A stretch of DNA of 64,000 nucleotides from Streptomyces sp. NBC_00582 (GCF_036345155.1 NZ_CP107772.1:9610001-9674000), one strand, 5' to 3'; counted from the first letter of the stretch, positions 1 through 8,625 are shown. The notes: generated from the letters alone by a model not told the origin. Made by a program: numbers and translations.

Positions 1-1
1 C

Positions 2-418
2 GCGACCCGCCCCGCCGCACCGGGCGACGACACGGGCGGACCGGGCCCGGTGCTCCTCGCCTGCGTGCCCGGTGAGCAGCACACCCTGCCGCTGGAGGCG
101 CTCAACGCCGGACTCAGCCGACTCGACGTGCCCACGCGGATGTTCGGAGCCGCCGTCCCCTCGGAGGCGCTGTCCGCGGCCGTCCAGCGGCTGGGCCCGG
201 TGGCCGTCGTCCTGTGGGCCCAGGCCCGCTCCACCGCGAGCCTGGCCCTCGCCCGCCATCTCGCGGCGACCCGCTGGGGGGTACGCGGGGCCCGCCGCAC
301 CCCGTCCGTGGTGCTCGGCGGCCCCGGCTGGGCCGGCCGCCCCGGCCCGGGCCTGCCCCGGCCGACGTCCCTGGGCGACGCACTGGAGACGCTGGCGGCG
401 GTGTACGACGCCGGGTGA
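2..418 (+). CDS. B12-binding domain of a MerR/LitR-like regulator (5' truncated by window edge)
   Basis: The reading frame is open from the left edge, so only the C-terminal part of a longer protein is visible. It looks like the cobalamin-binding half of MerR-family light-responsive regulators (LitR/CarH type). The segment VLLACVPGEQHTLPLEAL places an E-Q-H-T-L-P motif where such domains carry the axial histidine of DxHxxG, followed by an alternating beta/alpha Rossmann pattern (VAVVLWAQ, VVLGGPGW). The N-terminal winged helix would lie upstream of the window. In these families adenosylcobalamin binding represses DNA binding in the dark, and light releases it. A photolyase 0.8 kb downstream fits a light/UV-response neighbourhood. 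Family assignment rests on motif and context; light control is inferred. Confidence 0.6.
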   Translation, partial: ATRPAAPGDDTGGPGPVLLACVPGEQHTLPLEALNAGLSRLDVPTRMFGAAVPSEALSAAVQRLGPVAVVLWAQARSTASLALARHLAATRWGVRGARRTPSVVLGGPGWAGRPGPGLPRPTSLGDALETLAAVYDAG

Positions 419-479
419 GCCGCCCGAGGCGCCTCGGCCCCGCCGAGGGGAGCCGTGCCCTGCGGCGCGCTCGCCCCAC

Positions 480-719
480 CGCTTCAGCAGGTCGGTCGCG
501 AGCGGGGCCGACGAGGCCGGGTTCGGCCCGTGACCAGGTTGCGGTCGACCACCACGTGGGGCGCCCAGGGCCGTCCGGGAGGTCGGGCAGGGCCGGGCCA
601 CGCCACACCCGCACGTCCACGCCCGCCTCGGTGAGCCGGTCCTGCGGCAGCCACTTCCCCGTCTCGCCGAGGCCGGCCCGGGCCCGCGCCCTGCCGCTCT
701 CGCCCCGCTGGTCGCCGAG
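480..719 (-). pseudogene. Remnant of a DJ-1/PfpI (type 1 glutamine amidotransferase-like) gene
   Basis: On the minus strand the sequence reads KWLPQDRLTEAGVDVRVWRG, then after a frame change HVVVDRNLVTG, then after another change NPASSAPLATDLLKRW. Joined, these resemble the C-terminal third of DJ-1/PfpI proteins, where a V-x-D-x-N-L-(V/I)-T-G-x-N-P block is typical. No frame stays open through it, and the N-terminal half with the nucleophile cysteine is missing. It ends head-to-head against the LysR remnant that starts at about 722. I see this as a truncated and frameshifted relic. The family call is by motif memory only. Confidence 0.5.
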
Positions 720-721
720 GG

Positions 722-1198
722 GTGCGGCCGCGGATCGCGACCGGGCCGACCGACCCCCTCCTGGAGGAGTTCGGAGCGGGCCGCCACGAGGAGTTCGTCC
801 TGATCGCGGCCCGGGTCCGGGCCGAGCGGCTCGGGGGACGGCTCGCCGAGGTAGGGTCCGCGGCACCGCACTTCGTGCCGCTCGTGACGTACGCCGAGGA
901 CCCGCCCATCGCCCGCCGCCACCGGCGGCACGCCTACGGCCGTCGGCCGTCCTGCCCCGCCGCCCGGACCGGGCCCGGCGGGCGTGGGGTGCCGGCCGGC
1001 GGTCGTGGCGGGCGCCGGCCTCCCCGTGCTGCCGCGCTACCTCTGCCTCGGCGCACTCGCCTCCGGCGCCCTCGTCGCGCTCCCCACCCCGGACGACCCG
1101 CCCCTCGACACCGGCTACCTCGCCCAGCGCCCGGCGCCCCGGAGAACCCGGACGTACGGCGCGTCCGTGACCGGCTGCCGAGCGCCGGGCCGACCTGA
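722..1198 (+). pseudogene. Remnant of a LysR-family regulator (effector-binding domain)
   Basis: Fragments typical of the LysR substrate-binding domain appear in two alternating frames: EEFVLIAARVRAERLGGRL and VPLVTYAEDPPIARR (about 790-930), VVAGAGLPVLPRYLC and ASGALVALPTPDDPPLDTGY (about 1000-1130), then ENPDVRRVRDRLPSA (about 1143-1190). At least two frameshifts are needed to join them. The N-terminal helix-turn-helix is absent: the frame opens in the middle of the first lobe. The remnant lies divergent to the DJ-1/PfpI relic, as if one deletion had removed the shared promoter and both 5' halves. Confidence 0.65.
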
Positions 1199-1206
1199 TG
1201 AGCCGT

Positions 1207-2580
1207 TCACACGTGGTCGCGCGCCCGCTTGAAGCGGGCCAGACCGTCGGCGAGGTCGACGACCGGGTCCGGGTAGTCGAGCGCCGCCCGGTCCAGGCCC
1301 CGCAGCTTCCACGGTTCGTGCGCCGCCGGCCCCTCCAGCTCCGCCAGCTCGGGCACCCAGCGCCGCACGTACGCCCCGTCGGGGTCGTAGCGCTTCGCCT
1401 GGGTGACCGGGTTGAGGACCCGGTTGGGCCGGGAGTCGGTGCCCGTCCCGGCCATCCACTGCCAGTTGAGCTGGTTGTTCGCCACGTCCCCGTCGACCAG
1501 GAGATCCAGGAAGTGCCGGGCGCCGATGCGCCAGTCGACGTACAGCGTCTTGGTGAGGAAACTCGCCGTGAGCAGGCGTCCCCGGTTGTGCATCCAGCCC
1601 TCGTGCCGTAGCTGCCGCATCGCCGCGTCCACCACGGGGTAGCCGGTACGGCCCTCCCGCCAGGCCTCGACGTCCGCGCCGGCCGTGCGCTCCGTACGCC
1701 ACCGGTCGTGCTTGGTGCGGTAGTCCGCGACCGCCGCCTGCGGCCGCGCGGCCAGCACCTGGCGGTGGAAGTCACGCCAGGCGACCTGCCGTACGAACGC
1801 CTCGGCGCCCGGCCCGCCCACGGCCCGCGCCCGGTGCACGAGCTCGACGGGGGAGAGGGTGCCGAAGTGCAGATGCGGCGAGAGTCGCGAGGTCGCGTCG
1901 CCGGCCAGGTCGTCGTGGCGGTCCTCGTACGAGGCGACGCCCGAGCGCAGCCAGGCGGCGAGCCGGGCGCGGCCCTCCGTCTCACCGCCCTCGGCGAGCG
2001 CCGGCGCCAGGCCGGAGAGGGCCTTGCGGTCCGGCAGTTCCTCCGAGCCGACGCCCTCCGGCACCCGTACCGCCCGCGGCGCGGCGCGGACCTCCCGCAG
2101 CCGCTGGCGCGACCAGTGCCCGAAGTACGGCGTGAAGACCGCGAAGTGGTCGGAGGAGCCCGGGGCCAGCACCCCGGGGTCCACCACGGTCGTCACCGTG
2201 CCGTGCACATGCAGACGGACGCCCTCGGCCTCCAGGGCGCGCCGCAGCCGTTCCTCGCGTCGCTGGGCGTACGCGCTCGCGTCCGCCGCCAGATGGACCT
2301 CGTCGGCCTCCGCCTCGGTGGCCACCCGGCACACCTCCTCCACGAGGTCCCCGGACCGCAGCACCAGCCGGCCGCCGCGCTGCCGCAGGCCCGCGTCGAG
2401 ATCGCGCAGACAGTCGGCGAGGAAGGCCAGCCGGTTGGGCGCGGCGAACCCCGAGCCGTCCACCGCCCGGTCGCGCACGAACAGCGGAACCACCTCCCGC
2501 GACCCGTCGAGGGCCGCGCGCAGCGGAGGGTGGTCGTGCAGCCGCAGGTCGGAGGTGAACAGGACGACCGAGACGTTCAT
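1207..2580 (-). CDS. phr: Deoxyribodipyrimidine photolyase (class I CPD type)
   Basis: A 457-residue FAD enzyme that uses blue light to split cyclobutane pyrimidine dimers. The N-terminal photolyase domain starts VVLFTSDLRLHDHPPLRAAL (antenna-binding alpha/beta fold). The C-terminal FAD domain has SRLSPHLHFGTLSP, WRDFHRQVL, GYPVVDAAMRQL, the NRGRLLTASFLTK signature and NQLNWQWMAGTGTDSRPNR. Length and motif order match intact actinobacterial photolyases. ATG 2580 was chosen because it begins the canonical first strand; the frame happens to stay open far upstream, but that stretch is low-complexity Pro/Arg translation of a repeat region. GGAG about 10 nt upstream can serve as RBS. It follows the DUF2867 gene on the same strand but is separated by 413 bp of G-rich repeats. 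Confidence 0.95.
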   Translation of the reverse strand: MNVSVVLFTSDLRLHDHPPLRAALDGSREVVPLFVRDRAVDGSGFAAPNRLAFLADCLRDLDAGLRQRGGRLVLRSGDLVEEVCRVATEAEADEVHLAADASAYAQRREERLRRALEAEGVRLHVHGTVTTVVDPGVLAPGSSDHFAVFTPYFGHWSRQRLREVRAAPRAVRVPEGVGSEELPDRKALSGLAPALAEGGETEGRARLAAWLRSGVASYEDRHDDLAGDATSRLSPHLHFGTLSPVELVHRARAVGGPGAEAFVRQVAWRDFHRQVLAARPQAAVADYRTKHDRWRTERTAGADVEAWREGRTGYPVVDAAMRQLRHEGWMHNRGRLLTASFLTKTLYVDWRIGARHFLDLLVDGDVANNQLNWQWMAGTGTDSRPNRVLNPVTQAKRYDPDGAYVRRWVPELAELEGPAAHEPWKLRGLDRAALDYPDPVVDLADGLARFKRARDHV

Positions 2581-2739
2581 GGGACGGCTCCGGGGCGAGG
2601 GGGTGAGGCGGTGACGGACTACCACGCGTTTCCGCCCGACGGCGCCGGACGGATGCGCCCGCCTGCGGCGGCTCGGCCCGGCGACTGCGGGTGGGCGGGG
2701 TAGAGGTCGATCCGGTGGCTCCGGTTTCGGGGCGGGGAC

Positions 2740-2990
2740 GCCGGTGGGCGGGGCGCTGGTCGGTCGGGGGTCGGCTGCCGGGCGGGGTGTGGGTCTCGGT
2801 CGGGGCGCGGCTGCCGCTGGGCGGGGTGTGGGTCGGTCGGGGCGCGGCTGCCGCTGGGTTGGGTGTGGGTCGGTTGGGGGTCTGTGGCGGATGTGGGGTG
2901 TCGGTCGGTTGCCGGGCGGCTGCGGCTGCGGGTGTGGGCCGTGGGTCGGCGGCGGGGCGGCTGCGGTGTGGATCCTGGCGGGTCGGGCCG
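2740..2990. repeat. G-rich imperfect tandem repeat cluster (about 38-40 bp unit)
   Basis: Two near-identical units, 2781-2820 and 2820-2857, share the order GGCGGGGTGTGGGTC, GGTCGGGGCGCGGC, TGCCGCTGG. Degraded copies continue to about 2990. Guanine runs are on the plus strand, so the minus-strand transcript of this region is C-rich. The block fills most of the 413-bp gap between the photolyase start and the upstream gene's stop, where the photolyase promoter or 5' leader should lie. No gene is evident in it. Confidence 0.75.
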
Positions 2991-2993
2991 GGG

Positions 2994-4523
2994 TCAGCCG
3001 GTGGGGGTGCGGTCGGGGGTGTGGGTCGCCGCGTCCGCCAAGGCCGCGCGGGCGATGTTGCGGGCCATGCCGCCGAAGACCACCGCGTGGAACGGCGACA
3101 CGCTCCACCAGTACACGTGGCCGAGCAGCCCGCGCGGGTGGAACAGGGCGCGCTGACGGAAACGGGTGCGTCCGTCCCCGTCCGTCTCCGCGTACATCTC
3201 CAGCCACGCCAGACCCGGCAGCCGCATCTCCGCCCGGAGCCGCAGCAGATGCCCCGGCTCGATCTCCTCGACCCGCCAGAAGTCCAGCGAGTCCCCCACC
3301 CGCAACCGTGCCGCGTCCCGGCGCCCCCGGCGCAGGCCCACCCCGCCCGCCAGCCGGTCCAGCCACCCCCGTACCGCCCAGGCGAGCGGGAAGGAGTACC
3401 AGCCGTTGTCGCCGCCGATGCCCTCGATCACCCGCCACAGCGAGGCCCGCGGAGCGTCCACGCACAGCTCCCGGTGGTCGCAGTAGAGGCTTCCGCCGGC
3501 CCAGTCGGGGTCGGTGGGCAGGGGATCGCTCGGCGCCCCCGGCAGGGAGGCCGAGGACCAGCGGGTGGTGACCCGTGCCTCGCGCACCCGCCGCAGGGCG
3601 AGCCGGACCGCCTCGTCGAAGCCGACCGGATGACCGGGCGGGTCCGGAACGTACCGGGCGATGTCGTGCTCGCGGCACACCACCTCGTGCCGCAGCGACT
3701 CGGTGAGCGGCCGCGCGATGGAGGCCGGCACCGGCGTGACCAGCCCCACCCAGTGGCTCGACAGACCGGGGGAGAGCATCGGTACGGGCAGGATCAGCCG
3801 GTGCGGCAGCCCCGCGACGGCGGCGTAACGGACCATCATCTCCCGGTAGGTCAGGATGTCGGGGCCGCCGATGTCGAAGGTCCGGCTCACCCCGGGCGGC
3901 ATCCGCGCCGCGCCGACCAGCGCGCGCAGCACGTCCCGGACGGCGACCGGCTGGATCCGGGTGTGCACCCAGCTGGGGGTGACCATCACCGGCAGGCGCT
4001 CGGTCAGATAGCGCAGCATCTCGAACGAGGCCGAACCCGAGCCGATCACGACCGCCGCCCGCAGCACGGCCGTGGGCACGCCCGAGCCGAGCAGGATCCG
4101 GCCGACCTCGGCGCGCGAGCGCAGATGCGGCGACAACCGCTCCTCCGGCACCCCGTAGGGGGTGAGCCCGCCCAGGTAGACGAGCCGGCGGACGCCCGCG
4201 GCGCGTGCCGACTCCCCGAAGATCCGTGCCGCCCGCCGGTCCGTCTCCTCGAAGTCCCCTCCGGTGCCCAGGGCGTGCACCAGGTAGTACGCGACGTCGA
4301 CGCCCCGCATCGCCGCCGCCACGGACTCCGCGTCGGTCACGTCCCCGCGGACCACCTCCACCCGGCCCGCCCACGGGTGGTCGCGCAGCCGTGCGGGGGA
4401 GCGGGCGAGGCAGCGTACGCGCAGGCCCGCCGCCAGCAGCTCGGGGACGAGCCGGCCGCCGATGTATCCCGAGGCGCCGGTCACCAGACACAGGGGTCCG
4501 GTGCCGTGGTCGTGTGCCGTCAT
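2994..4523 (-). CDS. NAD(P)-binding Rossmann protein with C-terminal DUF2867 domain
   Basis: A 509-residue two-domain protein. Residues ~10-300 form an atypical extended SDR/NmrA-like Rossmann domain starting LCLVTGASGYIGGRLVPELL (TGxxGxxG dinucleotide motif), with LVYLGGLTPYG and a YREMMVRYA segment. The C-terminal ~170 residues (VIEGIGGDNGWYSFPLAWAV, YWWSVSPFHAVVFGGMARNI) are DUF2867. Members are annotated as SDR oxidoreductases of unknown substrate and often sit beside photolyases or carotenoid genes. ATG 4523 has AAGGA 10 nt upstream; ATG 4547 with GAGGGGG just upstream is the alternative and would add eight residues. Divergent from the MarR gene across 128 bp, so MarR control is plausible. 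Confidence 0.8.
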   Translation of the reverse strand: MTAHDHGTGPLCLVTGASGYIGGRLVPELLAAGLRVRCLARSPARLRDHPWAGRVEVVRGDVTDAESVAAAMRGVDVAYYLVHALGTGGDFEETDRRAARIFGESARAAGVRRLVYLGGLTPYGVPEERLSPHLRSRAEVGRILLGSGVPTAVLRAAVVIGSGSASFEMLRYLTERLPVMVTPSWVHTRIQPVAVRDVLRALVGAARMPPGVSRTFDIGGPDILTYREMMVRYAAVAGLPHRLILPVPMLSPGLSSHWVGLVTPVPASIARPLTESLRHEVVCREHDIARYVPDPPGHPVGFDEAVRLALRRVREARVTTRWSSASLPGAPSDPLPTDPDWAGGSLYCDHRELCVDAPRASLWRVIEGIGGDNGWYSFPLAWAVRGWLDRLAGGVGLRRGRRDAARLRVGDSLDFWRVEEIEPGHLLRLRAEMRLPGLAWLEMYAETDGDGRTRFRQRALFHPRGLLGHVYWWSVSPFHAVVFGGMARNIARAALADAATHTPDRTPTG

Positions 4524-4639
4524 CAGTGCTTCGTCCTTCCCGCCCATGACCCCCTCGTGGTCATCGCTTCCCTGCGTGGCGCGGTGGTGGATGCGCCGCT
4601 CCCGCCGGTGCGCCCGATCGGCGGACACCGGCGGGCGGC

Positions 4640-4645
4640 TAGGCT
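4640..4645 (+). promoter_or_regulatory. Leaderless -10 element of the MarR gene
   Basis: TAGGCT is followed by exactly six nucleotides (GATCGC) and then the GTG start. Transcription would begin at or next to the start codon, giving a leaderless mRNA. No Shine-Dalgarno sequence is present. The same spacing recurs at several other genes in the window. Confidence 0.6.
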
Positions 4646-4651
4646 GATCGC

Positions 4652-5164
4652 GTGGCCACAGCGAACGACCGGGAACGGCAGCAGGCGGAACGGGAACAGC
4701 CGTCGGACGCCCCCGGGACGGGGACCGATCTGCACGCCTTCGCCGTGGCGCTGCGCCGGATGAACGGCGAGATCAACCGCCTGGTGCACGTCTTCGCGGG
4801 CGACCACGGACTGCACGCGACGGACGTCCAGGCGCTCGGCGCGATCCTCGACTCCGACGAGCCGATGACACCGAAGCGGCTGCGGGAGCACCTCGGCCTC
4901 ACCTCCGGCGCGGTCACCGCGTGCGTGGACCGGCTGGAGCGGGCCGGGCACATCCGTCGCGTCCGGGAGAGCGCCGACCGCCGGGTGGTCCATCTGTACT
5001 ACGCCGCCGACGCCCGAGCGGCGGCCCGCACCTACTTCCGCCCCCTCGCCGAGGCGACCGACGCGGCCCGCTCCCGGTTCACCGACGACGAACTGGCCGT
5101 GGTGGTGCGGTTCCTGAGCGCGATGAACGAGGAACTCGGCACCACCGTGCCGCCCGGCCACTGA
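4652..5164 (+). CDS. MarR-family transcriptional regulator
   Basis: A 170-residue winged-helix regulator. The core (residues ~55-130) has DVQALGAILDSDEPMTPKRL, LTSGAVTACVDRLERAGHIR as recognition helix, and RVRESADRRVVHLYY as the wing with the conserved D-x-R. It begins with GTG placed six nucleotides after a TAGGCT -10 element, suggesting leaderless translation. It is followed after 73 bp by an MMPL exporter, with an inverted repeat CTCAA-CCA-TTGAG between them that resembles a MarR operator. The likely role is ligand-responsive repression of the exporter and perhaps the divergent oxidoreductase; the ligand is unknown. Confidence 0.9.
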   Translation: MATANDRERQQAEREQPSDAPGTGTDLHAFAVALRRMNGEINRLVHVFAGDHGLHATDVQALGAILDSDEPMTPKRLREHLGLTSGAVTACVDRLERAGHIRRVRESADRRVVHLYYAADARAAARTYFRPLAEATDAARSRFTDDELAVVVRFLSAMNEELGTTVPPGH

Positions 5165-5192
5165 GGCGGCTACGATCGGCGGGAGCAAATAA

Positions 5193-5205
5193 CTCAACCA
5201 TTGAG
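5193..5205. promoter_or_regulatory. Candidate MarR operator (CTCAA-N3-TTGAG)
   Basis: A perfect 5-bp inverted repeat with a 3-bp spacer sits in an AT-rich island between the marR-like gene and the exporter. A -10-like TACGAT lies at 5171-5176, so a bound repressor would cover the region just downstream of the start site. TTGA/TCAA half-sites are common in MarR operators. Assignment is by position and symmetry only. Confidence 0.5.
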
Positions 5206-5237
5206 ATTGTTTTTCATTGAGTGTTCTCTGGAGCGCC

Positions 5238-7442
5238 ATGTCCACCACCCAGCGACGAGCCCGCCGGCTCGTGCCGCTTCTCCTGATCGCCGTATGGCTG
5301 GCCGTCGGAGGGGTCCTCGGCCCCTACGCCGGGCGCCTCGGCGAGGTGGCCACCAACGACCAGGCCGCGTTCCTGCCGCGCAGCGCCGAGTCCACCGAGG
5401 TCATCGCCGCCCAGCGGGCCTTCAGCGAGGACGAGACGCTCCCGGCCGTCGTCGTGTGGACGGGCTCCGGCCTGGCGGGGCAGCGCGCGGCGGCCGACCG
5501 CGCCCTCGCCTCCCTCGACGGCACCCCGGGGGTGCGGGGCCGGATCTCCCCGGCCGTCCTCGCCAAGGACGGGGCCGCCCTGCAGGCCGTCGTCCCGCTC
5601 CGCCCCGACCTCGGTGACGGTCTCGCCCCCGCCCTCGACCGGATCCGCGCCGCGGCCGAGCGCGTCCCCGGCGGCACCGTCCACCTGGCGGGCCCCGCCG
5701 CCGCTCAGGCCGACCTCTCCGACGCCTTCGCCGGGATCGACGGACTGCTGCTCGCCGTGGCCCTGTTCACGGTCCTGGTGATCCTGCTGCTCGTCTACCG
5801 CAGCGTCCTGCTGCCGCTGGTGATCATCCTCGGCGCGGTCTTCGCGCTGGGCCTCGCCTGCGCGGTCGTGTACGTCCTCGCCGACCACGACCTGGTCCGC
5901 GTCGACGGACAGGTCCAGGGCATCCTGTCGATCCTCGTCATCGGCGCCGCCACCGACTACGCCCTGCTCCTGACCGCCCGCTACCGTGAGGAACTCGCCC
6001 TCGGCCGCGACCGGTTCACGGCGGTGCGGGCCGCGTTGCGGCAGTCCTGGGGCGCTGTCGTGGCCAGCGCCGCGACCGTCGCGCTCGGGCTGCTGGCCCT
6101 GCTGCTCAGCGACCTCACCAACAACCGCGCGCTCGGACCGGTCGGCGCCATCGGCATCGGCTGCGCCGTCCTGTCCTCACTCACCTTCCTGCCCGCCGTC
6201 CTCGTCGTCCTGGGCCGCGCGGCGTACTGGCCGGCCAAGCCCCGGGCTGCCGTCCCGGGCACGGGCACCACGGGCGCGGGAGAGGCGGGTGCCGACGGTA
6301 CCGAGGCGGCCGCAGGGGGCGCCGCCCCGGGCCTATGGGGCCGGGTCGCCGGGCTGGTCGACCGGCGGCCCCGCCGGGTCTGGGCGGTCACCCTCGCCGT
6401 CCTGCTGGCGGGCGCGGCCTTCGCACCGGCGCTCGCCTCCCGGGGCGTCCCCCTCGACGAGACCTTCGTCGACGACGCGCCCTCCGTCGCCGCGCAGCAG
6501 ACCCTGAGCGCGCACTTCCCCGGCGGCGCGGGCAACCCCGCCGTGGTCGTCGCGGACGCGGACCGCCTGGAGCGGGTGCTGACCGCGGCCCGCGCCACCG
6601 AGGGCGTCGCCTCGGCCGCGGCCAGGACCACGACCGGACGCCCCGGCGGCACCCCGCTGGTCGTCGACGGGCGGGTCCAGGTCGACGTCACCCTCGCCTC
6701 CGCCGCGGACGGCGACGCCGCCCGGCGGACCGTGGCACGTCTGCGCGCCTCCCTGCACGCCGTTCCCGGCGCCGACGCCCTCGTCGGCGGCTACACCGCC
6801 CAGCGCCACGACACCCTGCGCACCGCCGAACGCGACCGCACCCTCATCGTCCCCGTGGTCCTCGCCGTGATCTTCCTGATCCTCACGGGACTGCTGCGGT
6901 CCCTGCTGCTGCCCGCCCTGCTGGTCGCGACGGTCGCCCTGAACTTCCTGGCCACGCTGGGCGTCTCCGCCCTCGTCTTCCGGCACGTGTTCGGCTTCAC
7001 CGGCACCGACCCCTCGGTCCCGCTCTACGGGTTCGTGTTCCTGGTGGCGCTGGGCGTCGACTACAACATCTTCCTCATGTCCCGGGTCCGCGAGGAGTCC
7101 CTGCGGTACGGCGTGCGCCGGGGCGTCCTGCGCGGTCTGGTGAGCACGGGCGGGGTCATCACCTCCGCCGGCGTCGTCCTCGCCGCGACGTTCGCCGCGC
7201 TCGGTGTGATCCCCCTGGCCTTCCTCGCGCAGATCGCGTTCATCGTGGCCTTCGGCGTGCTCCTCGACACCCTCGTGGTGCGCTCGCTGCTGGTGCCCGC
7301 GCTGGTCCTCGACATCGGACCGCGCGCCTGGTGGCCGAGCCGCCTGACGGGTGATCCGACCGGGGGAGGCCGGGCCCCGGCCGACGAGACCCGTCGGTCC
7401 GCCTCGCCCGCGTCCGAGGAGAGCCGTACGCCCTCAGCGTGA
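5238..7442 (+). CDS. MMPL-family RND transporter
   Basis: A 734-residue inner-membrane exporter of the ActII-3/MmpL type. It has two halves: an N-terminal TM helix (LVPLLLIAVWLAVGGVLG), a periplasmic loop, then a TM cluster with GAATDYALLLTARYREEL; after a charged linker near residues 340-370 the second half repeats the pattern with LGVDYNIFLMSRVREE. The paired G-x-x-x-D-Y motifs carry the proton-relay aspartates. ATG 5238 was chosen: GGAG lies four nucleotides upstream, and the in-frame TTG at 5217 falls in the operator-like AT-rich segment. Probable substrates are lipids or amphiphilic metabolites, but nothing nearby makes an obvious one. Confidence 0.92.
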   Translation: MSTTQRRARRLVPLLLIAVWLAVGGVLGPYAGRLGEVATNDQAAFLPRSAESTEVIAAQRAFSEDETLPAVVVWTGSGLAGQRAAADRALASLDGTPGVRGRISPAVLAKDGAALQAVVPLRPDLGDGLAPALDRIRAAAERVPGGTVHLAGPAAAQADLSDAFAGIDGLLLAVALFTVLVILLLVYRSVLLPLVIILGAVFALGLACAVVYVLADHDLVRVDGQVQGILSILVIGAATDYALLLTARYREELALGRDRFTAVRAALRQSWGAVVASAATVALGLLALLLSDLTNNRALGPVGAIGIGCAVLSSLTFLPAVLVVLGRAAYWPAKPRAAVPGTGTTGAGEAGADGTEAAAGGAAPGLWGRVAGLVDRRPRRVWAVTLAVLLAGAAFAPALASRGVPLDETFVDDAPSVAAQQTLSAHFPGGAGNPAVVVADADRLERVLTAARATEGVASAAARTTTGRPGGTPLVVDGRVQVDVTLASAADGDAARRTVARLRASLHAVPGADALVGGYTAQRHDTLRTAERDRTLIVPVVLAVIFLILTGLLRSLLLPALLVATVALNFLATLGVSALVFRHVFGFTGTDPSVPLYGFVFLVALGVDYNIFLMSRVREESLRYGVRRGVLRGLVSTGGVITSAGVVLAATFAALGVIPLAFLAQIAFIVAFGVLLDTLVVRSLLVPALVLDIGPRAWWPSRLTGDPTGGGRAPADETRRSASPASEESRTPSA

Positions 7443-7527
7443 ACATGCTCGCGGCCATCCGGGGCAGACGCAGCGTAGTCGTCCGACACGAACCCGTAAG
7501 ACCCCGGAGGCGGAGGTGTCTGCAGCT

Positions 7528-7695
7528 ATGCGCGCGACGGTGTGGGAACGCTTCCCGGCGGGAGCGCCCCGCGGATCCTGGCCGGCGGAGGAGTGCGCGG
7601 CGAGGCTGCGCGCCGAGGGCCGGCCCGCGAGCGTCGTCATGGACCTGAAGTCCGACGCCTTCCTCGTCGTCGTCCCGGCGGAGGACGAGGAGTGA
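7528..7695 (+). CDS. Small conserved hypothetical protein, 55 aa
   Basis: A short acidic-ended protein (MRATVWERFPAGAPRGSW... ending VVVPAEDEE). I do not recognise a function. A GGAGGT lies 10 nt before ATG 7528; GTG 7516 with GGAGG six nucleotides upstream is an equally good start and adds four residues. It ends at a strong stem-loop and is convergent with the sulfur-island LysR gene. Amphipathic strand-helix-strand composition suggests a folded mini-domain. Confidence 0.6.
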   Translation: MRATVWERFPAGAPRGSWPAEECAARLRAEGRPASVVMDLKSDAFLVVVPAEDEE

Positions 7696-7730
7696 CCGCC
7701 GGAGCCGGTGTCAGGGCCCGGCTCCGGCGG
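7696..7730. terminator. Bidirectional stem-loop terminator
   Basis: CCGCCGGAGCC (7696-7706) pairs perfectly with GGCTCCGGCGG (7720-7730), 11 bp, with a 13-nt loop. It begins directly after the small gene's stop codon and overlaps the last codons of the convergent LysR gene. No U-tract follows, which is usual in Streptomyces. Confidence 0.7.
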
Positions 7731-8625
7731 CCAGTTCCCGTGCCCTGCGCACGAACACCTCGTGCAGTTCCCGCGCGGCCTGCGGCACGGACTCCGCCCT
7801 GCGCCGCTGCAGCATGAGCAGGACCCCGGTGGTGTCCCCGGCGATCGGCCGGTGGGTGAGCGCGCCCTGCCGCTCCAGGGGATCCCCGACGACACTGAAG
7901 TCCGGCAGGACCGTCGCCCCGAGCCCCTCGGCGACCATCAGCTTGCCCATCTCGGCGCCGTCCGTGGAGTAGGCGAACGCGGGATCGCGGCCCCCGAGAA
8001 GCCGGTGCACATAGCGGTGCATGACGTACCCCGACCGCATGCCGATCAGGGGGACGCCGAGCAGGTCGTCCACCGACACCTCCGGCGCCGCCGCCAGCGG
8101 ACTGTCGGGCCGCACGCACACCACCGGTCGCCCGCGCAGCAGTTCGGTGGAGTCGAACTCGGCGGGCACGTCGTCACCGTCCAGATGGTTCACCAGCCCC
8201 AGGTCGAACCCGCCCTCCAGCAGCCCCCGGTGAATGTCGGTCTGCTGGGCGCCCACCACCTCGACCTGGGTGAGGGCGTGCGCGGCACGGAACGCGCGGA
8301 GTACCGGCAGGAGCAGCGGCACGGTCGCCGCGTTCACCGTGCCGACCCGCACCATCCGCCGGATCCGGTGCTGTTCGCCCGCCGCCGCCCGCAGCCGGTC
8401 CACGGCGTCCAGCACCCCGATGATGTGCGGCAGCAGCTCCCGCCCCGAGGCGCTCATGGTGGCCCCGGACCGCTTGCGCTCCAGCAGATCGACCCCGAGT
8501 TCACGCTCCAGGTTCCGTACGGTCTCGCTCAACGCGGGCTGGGAGAGCCGCAGTTCCTCGGCGGCCCGGCGCAGCGAACCGAGCCGTGTCACCGCCGCGA
8601 TGTATTCCAACTGTTCCGTCCGCAC
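7711..8625 (-). CDS. LysR-family regulator of the organosulfur operon (SsuR-like)
   Basis: A 304-residue LysR-type regulator. The N-terminal HTH reads LEYIAAVTRLGSLRRAAEEL and LSQPALSETVRNLERELG; the C-terminal two-lobed effector domain follows from about residue 90 (MVRVGTVNAATVPLLLPVLR). It is divergent from the leader peptide and sfnG-ssuE-sfnB-ssuD, so it very probably controls them in response to a sulfur metabolite. The GTG start at 8625 abuts GGAGG with almost no spacing, so the true start may be a few codons downstream or the mRNA poorly translated. Confidence 0.85.
   Translation of the reverse strand: MRTEQLEYIAAVTRLGSLRRAAEELRLSQPALSETVRNLERELGVDLLERKRSGATMSASGRELLPHIIGVLDAVDRLRAAAGEQHRIRRMVRVGTVNAATVPLLLPVLRAFRAAHALTQVEVVGAQQTDIHRGLLEGGFDLGLVNHLDGDDVPAEFDSTELLRGRPVVCVRPDSPLAAAPEVSVDDLLGVPLIGMRSGYVMHRYVHRLLGGRDPAFAYSTDGAEMGKLMVAEGLGATVLPDFSVVGDPLERQGALTHRPIAGDTTGVLLMLQRRRAESVPQAARELHEVFVRRARELAAGAGP

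Noticed and set aside
114..1985. Long minus-strand frame over the photolyase 3' half and relics
   Set aside because: Out of frame with photolyase; only a short part (about 590-690) coincides with the DJ-1/PfpI relic.
2581..4491. Very long minus-strand frame continuous with photolyase suggesting a 1094-aa fusion
   Set aside because: The extension is Pro/Arg/His low-complexity translation of G-rich repeats and then the wrong frame of the DUF2867 gene; photolyase homology starts at 2580.
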